Source of the DNA: Alterinioella sp963975135
GTDB taxonomy: Bacteria > Pseudomonadota > Alphaproteobacteria > Rhodobacterales > Rhodobacteraceae
DNA length: 8,763 bases
NCBI GenBank assembly: GCA_963975135.1
Contig: CAXBGQ010000123.1
Location: 1 to 8,763 of the forward strand
Direction: 5' to 3'
The notes beneath the pieces are model-generated. The model had not been told where the DNA came from. It did not search any database and saw nothing but the letters and a program-made list of their open reading frames with translations. Below are positions 1 to 4,515 of the stretch, in pieces (the first letter of the stretch is position 1; the number at the start of each line of letters is the position of its first letter). The position numbers were made by a program, and so were the translations under genes.

Positions 1-136
1 ATAGGCGAAAGACCGGGCACCCCAAGGTGATTGAGCGGCCGTGAAATTGAAATGTGGATATTGACGCATTCAGAGGTTTCGCAATGCTTGCCCGCGACGT
101 CTGAGCGGAAATCGAGGTGGAAAGGCGCTATTTCTC

Positions 137-165
137 CGGGAACAACGCGCCAGACAATTGTCCCG
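137..165 (+). other. Stem-loop, possible weak terminator of an upstream gene
   Basis: CGGGAACAA at 137-145 pairs with TTGTCCCG at 158-165 (eight base pairs, one bulged A at 142), around a 12-base loop. A TATTTTT stretch follows at 173-179. The T-run starts about eight bases after the stem, which is farther than in a normal intrinsic terminator, so termination is only a guess. The arms also contain the perfect 10-base palindrome GACAATTGTC at 153-162. Confidence 0.25.
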
Positions 166-167
166 CA

Positions 168-192
168 ATGAGTATTTTTGCAAAGAAGAAGG
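168..192 (+). repeat. TATTT motif, left copy (+ orientation)
   Basis: GAGTATTTTTGCAAAGAAGAA at about 170-190 resembles, with small gaps, the minus-strand reading of 361-320 (a GGAGG-TATTT core followed by a CAAGATGAA-like stretch). The two face each other, so they could be ends of a small palindromic element of about 195 bases, or two independent copies of a dispersed intergenic motif. From memory, GGAG-TATTT-(GC)CAAGA-GAA strings recur between genes in Rhodobacteraceae; I cannot verify this here. A 12-residue reading frame starts at the ATG at 168, but it has no ribosome binding site and ends at TAA 204-206. Confidence 0.3.
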
Positions 193-206
193 TAGGGGTT
201 TGTTAA
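178..206 (+). promoter_or_regulatory. Weak sigma70-like promoter candidate for cobQ
   Basis: TTGCAA (178-183) and TGTTAA (201-206) are separated by 17 bases in the most AT-rich stretch before cobQ. Matches to the -35 and -10 consensus are only 4/6 and 3/6. If real, transcription would start near 213 and the cobQ leader would be close to 190 bases, carrying the hairpins at 229-259 and 271-309. No other better-placed promoter was seen. Confidence 0.18.
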
Positions 207-228
207 GGTTAACGTGCCATGTTCAGCA

Positions 229-259
229 GGCGGTACAGGGAGAGGTCCCGATGACCGCC
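229..259 (+). other. Two-part stem-loop in the cobQ leader
   Basis: GGCGGT (229-234) pairs perfectly with ACCGCC (254-259). Inside, GGGA (238-241) pairs with TCCC (246-249) around a GAGG tetraloop. A small internal loop (3 by 4 bases) separates the two helices. No T-run follows, so it is not an intrinsic terminator on the + strand. It may be RNA structure in the cobQ leader. Confidence 0.4.
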
Positions 260-270
260 CAAGGTGAAAG

Positions 271-309
271 CACCGCGCTTGCCCCGCCTTCTCGGGATCG
301 AGCGCGGTG
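271..309 (+). other. Long GC-rich stem-loop in the cobQ leader
   Basis: CACCGCGCTTG (271-281) pairs with CGAGCGCGGTG (299-309) over 11 positions, one of them a G-U pair. Within the loop CCCG (283-286) pairs with CGGG (293-296) around CCTTCT. This is the strongest inverted repeat in the window. It is not followed by a clean T-run on either strand. A competing short hairpin, GGTG (263-266) with CACC (271-274) around AAAG, shares its left arm, so the two could be alternative folds. Confidence 0.45.
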
Positions 310-319
310 TCCATTGCCT

Positions 320-361
320 CTTTTCCATTTCATCTTGGCGACAAATACCTCCGCCGGAGGC
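320..361 (-). repeat. TATTT motif, right copy (- orientation) with a GC palindrome
   Basis: The 13-base inverted repeat CCTCCGCCGGAGG (348-360) is followed on the minus strand by TATTTGTCGCCAAGATGAA. Read on the minus strand this has the form of a short intrinsic terminator (GC hairpin, then TATTT), but no minus-strand gene runs into it. It lies just upstream of cobQ and faces the similar motif at 168-192. It is best taken as a dispersed intergenic repeat or the right end of a small palindromic element. Confidence 0.35.
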
Positions 362-399
362 TCCCGCACCCGCCACCCGCGAAACGCTGGTGGCGTGTC

Positions 400-1845
400 G
401 TGACTGCGCTCATGATCCAGGGTGCGGGCTCGAACGTGGGAAAATCCCTGCTGGTCGCGGGCTTGGCACGGGCGGCGCACAATCGTGGGCTGTCGGTCGC
501 GCCGTTCAAGCCGCAAAATATGTCAAACAATGCCGCCGTCACCGTCGATGGCGGTGAGATCGGGCGCGCGCAGGCGTTGCAGGCCTGGGCCGCCCGGCTG
601 GACCCTGTGACGGATATGAACCCGGTGCTGCTGAAACCCGAAACAGATACCGGCGCACAGGTTGTGGTCCACGGCAAGCGGCTGACCACCGTCAAGGCGC
701 GAGACTACGCGGCGTTGAAACCGCAACTGATGGCCCCGGTGCTGGAGAGCTTTCAGCGTCTGAAATCCGCGTATGACCTGGTGATCGTCGAGGGGGCCGG
801 GTCACCGGCCGAGGTCAACCTGCGGGCAGGCGACATTGCCAATATGGGATTTGCGCGTGCAGCCGATGTGCCGGTCATCCTTGTGGGTGATATTGACCGG
901 GGTGGAGTCATCGCGCAGATGGTTGGCACGCAGGCTGTGCTCGACCCGGATGACGCGGCGATGATCGCGGGCTTTCTGATCAACAAGTTTCGCGGCGATG
1001 TCAGCCTTTTTGACGATGGTTTTGCCCTGATCGAGGCGCGCACCGGATGGCGCGGGTTCGGCGTGCTGCCGTTTTTTCCCGATGCCGCGAAACTGCCCGC
1101 CGAGGATGCGCTGGATCTGCCCGGCAGAAGCTCAGGTAGCGGTCTCAACGTCGCCTGCCTCGCTTTCTCCCGCATCGCCAATTTCGACGATCTCGACCCA
1201 TTGGCGCAGGAACCGGGCGTGTCGCTTTGCATGATCCGGGCCGGGCAGGCCATTCCGGGCGACACCGACCTGGTGATCCTGCCGGGCAGCAAGTCCACCC
1301 GCGGCGATCTGGCCTTCCTGCGGGATCAGGGGTGGGATACCGACCTGGCCGCGCATATCAGGCGCGGCGGGCATGTATTGGGCATTTGCGGCGGCTATCA
1401 GATGCTGGGCGACGTCATCCATGACCCGGACGGGATCGAGGGACCGCCGGGCAGCACCCCGGGGCTTGGCCTGTTGCGGGTCGAAACCGTGATGACGCGC
1501 GACAAGAGCCTGACCCGGGTGACCGCAACACATGCCATGAGTGGCACACAGGTTCACGGCTACGAGATTCATATCGGGCAGAGCGACGGGCCGGACCGCG
1601 CTCGCCCGTTTGCGTATGTTGCCGGGCAGGCCGAGGGCGCATCGACGCTGAACGGAGCGGTGCAGGGCACTTATCTGCACGGGCTCTTTGCCGAGGATGG
1701 GTTCCGGCGTGCCTATCTGGAGGGGCTCGGGGCGGAGGCTGGTCAAACAACCTATGGCGCGGCCGTGGACGCGACACTGGACGCGCTCGCCGATCACATG
1801 GCGCGGCATCTGGATCTGGATGCGATCTTTGCCCTCGCGCGGTAA
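400..1845 (+). CDS. cobQ: Cobyric acid synthase (adenosylcobyrate synthase, glutamine-hydrolysing)
   Basis: CobQ/CbiP amidates side chains b, d, e and g of adenosylcobyrinic acid a,c-diamide, using ATP and glutamine, to give adenosylcobyric acid in the cytosolic B12 pathway. The N-terminal dethiobiotin-synthetase-like ATPase domain shows the P-loop GAGSNVGKS (residues 8-16), KPQNMSNNA (38-45) and VEGAGSPAE (130-138). The C-terminal class I glutamine amidotransferase domain shows PGSKST (295-300), the nucleophile Cys330 in GICGGYQMLG, and His427 in GTYLHGLF. At 481 residues it matches the family. I chose GTG 400 because it gives MTALMIQGAG, the usual family beginning, with a weak GGTGG ribosome site at 389-393. 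An in-frame GTG at 307 would add a 31-residue tail translated from an inverted repeat, and ATG 412 would remove four residues. No other cob gene is in the window. Confidence 0.95.
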   Translation: MTALMIQGAGSNVGKSLLVAGLARAAHNRGLSVAPFKPQNMSNNAAVTVDGGEIGRAQALQAWAARLDPVTDMNPVLLKPETDTGAQVVVHGKRLTTVKARDYAALKPQLMAPVLESFQRLKSAYDLVIVEGAGSPAEVNLRAGDIANMGFARAADVPVILVGDIDRGGVIAQMVGTQAVLDPDDAAMIAGFLINKFRGDVSLFDDGFALIEARTGWRGFGVLPFFPDAAKLPAEDALDLPGRSSGSGLNVACLAFSRIANFDDLDPLAQEPGVSLCMIRAGQAIPGDTDLVILPGSKSTRGDLAFLRDQGWDTDLAAHIRRGGHVLGICGGYQMLGDVIHDPDGIEGPPGSTPGLGLLRVETVMTRDKSLTRVTATHAMSGTQVHGYEIHIGQSDGPDRARPFAYVAGQAEGASTLNGAVQGTYLHGLFAEDGFRRAYLEGLGAEAGQTTYGAAVDATLDALADHMARHLDLDAIFALAR

Positions 1846-1886
1846 CGGGTTGGTTTGTAGGCTGGTGTCTGAAAAAGGAACAGCCG

Positions 1887-2405
1887 ATGACCCCCAATCC
1901 CTACCTGACAATGGCGCAGAACAACGCTTGGGCGAACGCGACGCTTTATGCTGCGATTTCCGGATTGAGCGCGGCGGATTTCGCCGCCGCCCGCCCCGGC
2001 TTCTTTCCGTCGCTCGCGGCCACGCTCAATCACATCCATGAGGTCGACCTCTACTATGTCGATGCGCTGGAGGCGGGCGGCAGGGGGCGGTCGGTCTATG
2101 ATCGCGCGCAAATCGCAGAGGTCGCGACGCTGGCCCGCGCACAGGCCGCGGTCGATCTGCGGTTTACCAACTTTTGCGCTGGGCTGACGCAGGCAATGTT
2201 GACTGAGTTGCGGCAAACCGAACGCGCCGATGGTATGGTGTGCGAAGAGGTCGGCGCGCTGGTCCTGCATCTGGTGCAGCATCAGATACATCATCGCGGG
2301 CAGGCGCACACGATGGTGGCCGACGCGGGAATCGCACCACCGCAACTGGATGATTTTCATCTTGTATTTGGCCGTGTGCCCTCGGCCCAGGATTATTTCG
2401 AGTAA
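1887..2405 (+). CDS. DinB/YfiT-superfamily putative metal-dependent protein
   Basis: A 172-residue four-helix-bundle protein of the DinB family. Bacterial relatives bind a divalent metal through three histidines, and some act as thiol-cofactor-dependent transferases or isomerases; many have no known reaction. The expected ligands are visible: His49 in LNHIHEVD, and His132 and His136 in HQIHHRGQAH. There is no signal peptide or membrane segment, so it should be cytosolic. It has a clear AAGGA ribosome site (1875-1879) and starts 41 bases after cobQ, so co-transcription is possible. The next gene, 82 bases on, is a thiol-dependent isomerase (maiA), which suggests a link to aromatic catabolism or thiol chemistry, but this is inference. 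It is unrelated to DNA polymerase IV, which shares the name dinB, so no symbol is given. Confidence 0.85.
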   Translation: MTPNPYLTMAQNNAWANATLYAAISGLSAADFAAARPGFFPSLAATLNHIHEVDLYYVDALEAGGRGRSVYDRAQIAEVATLARAQAAVDLRFTNFCAGLTQAMLTELRQTERADGMVCEEVGALVLHLVQHQIHHRGQAHTMVADAGIAPPQLDDFHLVFGRVPSAQDYFE

Positions 2406-2430
2406 TTTCTGATCCACTCCGAAAAACCGG

Positions 2431-2460
2431 TTCGACCTGTCGGGGACGGTTGGCTAAGCT
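2431..2460 (+). promoter_or_regulatory. Candidate promoter for maiA-fahA
   Basis: TTCGAC (2431-2436) and TAAGCT (2455-2460) are 18 bases apart and lie about 28 bases before the maiA start. Both boxes are imperfect. They sit in the 82-base gap between the DinB-family gene and maiA, where a GGAG ribosome site follows at 2477-2480. An inverted pair AACCG (2425-2429) / CGGTT (2447-2451) spans the -35 box and could be an operator, but is short. Confidence 0.3.
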
Positions 2461-2487
2461 GATGCATGAAGCTACCGGAGCCTTGCC

Positions 2488-3120
2488 ATGAAACTTTACA
2501 CCTATTGGCGGTCCTCGTGTTCCTATCGGGTGCGTATCGCGCTTGGCCTGAAGGGGCTGGATTGGGAAAGCCTGCCGGTGCATCTGGTCAAGGGTGAACA
2601 GAATGCGCCGGAGTATCTGGCCCATAACCCGGTCGGTTTCGTGCCCACGCTGGTTTTGCCCGACGGTGCCGAGCTGACCCAATCCATGGCAATATTGGAC
2701 TGGCTTGAGGCGGAATATCCCACCCCTGCATTGTTGCCCTCAGAGCCGCTGAAACGCGCCCGTGTTCTGGCCGCGGCCCATGTCATTGCGATGGACACGC
2801 AGCCCATCGCCAATACCGGCGTCGTTGAGCATCTCAAGCGTGAATTTGGGGCCAGCGTCGAGGGCGGCATCGCCTGGATGGTGCATTTCATGACGAAAAA
2901 CCTGGCCGCGATGCAAAAGATGATCGCGCCCGAGGGGGCGTTTTGTTTCGGTGATACCCCGACCTGGGCCGATATCGTCCTGATCCCGCAGCTATATAAC
3001 GCCCATCGCTGGGGCGTTGATCTGGCCCCGCTGGCCCGTCTGACCGGGATCGAGCTCACCGCGCTGGCGCTGCCCGCTTTTGAGGCCGCGCGGCCCGAAA
3101 ACCAACCCGACGCCGAATAA
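2488..3120 (+). CDS. maiA: Maleylacetoacetate isomerase (zeta-class glutathione S-transferase)
   Basis: Catalyses the glutathione-dependent cis-trans isomerisation of 4-maleylacetoacetate to 4-fumarylacetoacetate in homogentisate breakdown; cytosolic. The 210-residue length is normal. The N-terminal thioredoxin-like domain carries the zeta-class signature SSCSYRVRIAL (residues 9-19, with the active-site Ser-Ser-Cys), the cis-proline motif VPT (52-54) and the glutathione-binding QS pair (65-66). The all-helical C-terminal domain has GDTPTWADIVLIPQLYNA (154-171), typical of the family. ATG 2488 is preceded by GGAG at 2477-2480. The next gene, fahA, starts 12 bases after its stop and performs the next step, so the two form an operon. 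The preceding enzyme, homogentisate dioxygenase, is not in the window. A maleylpyruvate isomerase (gentisate pathway) is the main alternative, but the full-length fumarylacetoacetase beside it argues for maleylacetoacetate. Confidence 0.93.
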   Translation: MKLYTYWRSSCSYRVRIALGLKGLDWESLPVHLVKGEQNAPEYLAHNPVGFVPTLVLPDGAELTQSMAILDWLEAEYPTPALLPSEPLKRARVLAAAHVIAMDTQPIANTGVVEHLKREFGASVEGGIAWMVHFMTKNLAAMQKMIAPEGAFCFGDTPTWADIVLIPQLYNAHRWGVDLAPLARLTGIELTALALPAFEAARPENQPDAE

Positions 3121-3132
3121 AGGAGCCCCGAC

Positions 3133-4392
3133 ATGAGCGATCTGCGAAAATCCTGGGTCGAAAGTGCAAATAGCCCCGAGACCCAATTTCCCCTGAACAA
3201 CCTGCCCTATGGCGTGTTCTCCACCGAAGGCACCGCGCCGCGCGCCGGCGTGGCCATTGGGGATTTCGTGCTCGACGTGGCGGCGCTGGAGGAGAACGGT
3301 ATTCTGAGCGCGGGCGATCCGCCGGTATTCACGCGGCCCTCGTGGAATGACTTCATGGCGCTCGGGCCTTCGGCCTGGAATGGGTTTCGGCAGGCTTTGA
3401 CTGTGCTGCTGGGCGAAAAATCAGGCGTCGGACGCCGGGCCGAGCCCTATCTGGTTGCGATGGCCGATGTCCGGATGAACCTGCCGTTCGAGGTGGCAGA
3501 ATACACCGATTTCTATGCCGGAATGCATCATGCGATGAATGTCGGCACCATGTTTCGGGGCCGTGAAAACGCTCTGCCGCCCAACTGGCTGCATATTCCC
3601 ATCGGCTATAATGGCCGGGCATCCTCGGTCGTTGTGTCGGGCACCGATGTGCGGCGGCCCTGGGGGCAGATCGTTCCCCAAGGTGCCGCGGACCCGGTTT
3701 TCGCGCCCTGCAAGCGGTTCGATCTGGAACTTGAGATGGGCGCGATTGTGGGGGTTGCGTCGCAGGGCCCGGTTTCGGTGACTGGGGCGGATGCGATGAT
3801 ATTCGGTTATGTGCTGCTGAACGACTGGTCGGCGCGCGATATTCAGGCCTGGGAATATCAGCCTCTGGGCCCGTTCCAGGCCAAGGCGACGGCCACAACG
3901 ATCAGCCCCTGGATCGTGACGGCGGCGGCACTTGCGCCGTTCCGTGTCGAGGCCCCCGACCGCGAAAAGCCGCTTTTGCCGCATTTGGCCGATGCCGGGC
4001 CGATGCTCTATGACATCGACCTTGCCGTGTCGCTGGCCCCCGAAGGCAAAGCCGCCAGCGTGATTGCGCGCACCAATTGCAAGCAGATGTATTATTCCGC
4101 CGCGCAGCAATTGGCGCATCACACAACCTCGGGCTGTCCGATGCGGGTGGGCGATCTGTTGGGGTCGGGCACGATCTCGGGGCCGACGAAATCGGAACGC
4201 GGGTCGCTGCTGGAGCTGAGCTGGGGCGGCAAGGAGCCGCTGACGCTGGAGACCGGCGAGACGCGCGGGTTTCTTGAGGATGGCGATACGCTCAGCCTGT
4301 CGGGCCATGCGCAGGGCGACGGATACCGTATCGGGTTCGGGGCATGCGACGGCACGGTGGTGCCAGCATTGAGCGATCCATATGGCAGTTGA
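3133..4392 (+). CDS. fahA: Fumarylacetoacetase (fumarylacetoacetate hydrolase)
   Basis: Hydrolyses 4-fumarylacetoacetate to fumarate and acetoacetate, the last step of homogentisate/tyrosine breakdown. At 419 residues it is the long, eukaryote-like form: an SH3-like N-terminal domain (to about residue 115), then the catalytic FAH fold. Active-site and metal residues can be matched to the mammalian enzyme: Asp126 and His133 in YTDFYAGMHHAMNVG, Glu199 and Glu201 in FDLELEMG, Asp231 in NDWSARDIQ, Lys251 in LGPFQAKA, and Glu361 in GSLLELSW. The substrate-pocket RENALPPNWLHIPIGYNGR region (143-162) is also conserved. AGGAG at 3121-3125, directly after the maiA stop, sets the ATG 3133 start. The C-terminal GDGYRIGFG (395-403) is intact, and no frameshift or missing residue is seen. 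No strong terminator follows, so transcripts might continue toward paaJ. Confidence 0.96.
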   Translation: MSDLRKSWVESANSPETQFPLNNLPYGVFSTEGTAPRAGVAIGDFVLDVAALEENGILSAGDPPVFTRPSWNDFMALGPSAWNGFRQALTVLLGEKSGVGRRAEPYLVAMADVRMNLPFEVAEYTDFYAGMHHAMNVGTMFRGRENALPPNWLHIPIGYNGRASSVVVSGTDVRRPWGQIVPQGAADPVFAPCKRFDLELEMGAIVGVASQGPVSVTGADAMIFGYVLLNDWSARDIQAWEYQPLGPFQAKATATTISPWIVTAAALAPFRVEAPDREKPLLPHLADAGPMLYDIDLAVSLAPEGKAASVIARTNCKQMYYSAAQQLAHHTTSGCPMRVGDLLGSGTISGPTKSERGSLLELSWGGKEPLTLETGETRGFLEDGDTLSLSGHAQGDGYRIGFGACDGTVVPALSDPYGS

Positions 4393-4435
4393 ATACGTTA
4401 CCGATAATCGTGGTGCCCTGGGTTTTGCGTAACAT

Positions 4436-4467
4436 TTGACTTGCGTCGAATCGCCAGACGCCATATC
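4436..4467 (+). promoter_or_regulatory. paaJp: Candidate promoter of the paa operon
   Basis: The 123-base gap before paaJ contains TTGACT (4436-4441), a good -35-like box, and CATATC (4462-4467), a -10-like box, but the 20-base spacer is longer than ideal. TTGCGT is repeated directly at 4425-4430 and 4441-4446, 16 bases apart, which could be half-sites or an alternative -35 (15-base spacer). The position, right before the palindrome at 4470-4481, suits a repressible promoter. The exact boxes are uncertain. Confidence 0.28.
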
Positions 4468-4469
4468 CC

Positions 4470-4496
4470 GACCGTGCGGTCAGCTTATTGACCGTC
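4470..4496 (+). promoter_or_regulatory. GACCG palindrome, candidate PaaR (TetR-family) operator
   Basis: GACCG-TG-CGGTC (4470-4481) is an interrupted palindrome located just after the candidate -10 box. A further GACCG starts at 4490, exactly 20 bases (two helical turns) after the first. TetR-type PaaR repressors, which respond to phenylacetyl-CoA, are known to bind palindromes built from ACCG/CGGT arms in several bacteria. That likeness is from memory and has not been searched. No regulator gene is in the window, so assignment to PaaR is inference from the neighbouring genes. Confidence 0.35.
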
Positions 4497-4501
4497 ATGC
4501 A

Positions 4502-4508
4502 AGGGAGG
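4502..4508 (+). promoter_or_regulatory. Ribosome binding site that fixes the TTG start of paaJ
   Basis: AGGGAGG ends seven bases before TTG 4516. No in-frame ATG lies nearby, and the thiolase N-terminus (MDAFICDATRTPIGR) begins exactly at this TTG, so this strong site supports a TTG start. Confidence 0.75.
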
Positions 4509-4515
4509 CCCGGAT

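Larger units (their letters stand above)
209..328 (-). pseudogene. Possible small minus-strand ORF or 3' remnant of a gene
   Basis: On the minus strand an ATG at 328-326 opens a 39-codon frame ending in TAA at 211-209. The product is very basic and ends in GGHRDLSLYRLLNMAR. The last 20 codons use G/C-ending codons typical of this genome. The first half does not (AGG, ACA, AGA, AGG), whereas the neighbouring frame from ATG 314-312 (MDTALDPEKAGQAR) does have good codon use. This pattern would fit a coding remnant with a one-base frameshift near 273-276. I recognise no family. The same bases form strong hairpins, which can mimic coding bias. There is no clear ribosome binding site. Confidence 0.15.
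1..399. other. Gene-poor region upstream of cobQ
   Basis: No convincing gene lies here. The left 230 bases are visibly more AT-rich than the coding DNA that follows. Two + frames reach stop codons close to the edge (TGA at 28-30 and TGA at 42-44), so the tail of an upstream + strand gene could end here, but 9 to 13 codons are too few to identify. The minus frame read from 314 down to 1 has no stop, yet its translation (rich in Ser, Pro, His and Cys) looks like no family I know, so I do not call it a gene. What can be supported is a set of inverted repeats (137-165, 229-259, 271-309, 348-360) and a pair of related TATTT motifs in opposite orientation, listed separately. The region is the likely leader of cobQ; I see no cobalamin-riboswitch B12 box in it. 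Confidence 0.6.

Noticed and set aside
201..218. CtrA-type binding site (TTAAGGTTAAC)
   Set aside because: The two TTAA half-sites are six bases apart instead of the required eleven.
120..300. Cobalamin riboswitch upstream of cobQ
   Set aside because: GGGAA at 138-142, CCCGCAA at 162-168 and CAGGGAGAGG at 236-245 look faintly like riboswitch pieces, but the B12 box and the conserved core are not present in the right order and spacing.
1..314. Minus-strand partial gene running off the left edge (frame from ATG 314-312, no stop to base 1)
   Set aside because: Open for 104 codons, but the translation is rich in Ser, Pro, His and Cys, has poor codon use after the first 14 residues, and resembles no known family.
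307..399. N-terminal extension of CobQ from GTG 307
   Set aside because: The extra 31 residues are read through the palindromic repeat at 348-360, have no ribosome binding site and are not part of the CobQ family; GTG 400 gives the expected beginning.
158..403. Plus-strand 81-codon frame
   Set aside because: Starts at TTG without a ribosome site, crosses the hairpins and the repeat, and has no protein-like composition.
4399..4425. Terminator after fahA
   Set aside because: Only very short pairings such as CGAT-A-ATCG and CCC-T-GGG followed by TTTT; too weak to act as an intrinsic terminator.
3421..4464. Minus-strand frame of 347 codons opposite fahA
   Set aside because: Antisense shadow of fumarylacetoacetase, whose catalytic residues are all present on the + strand.
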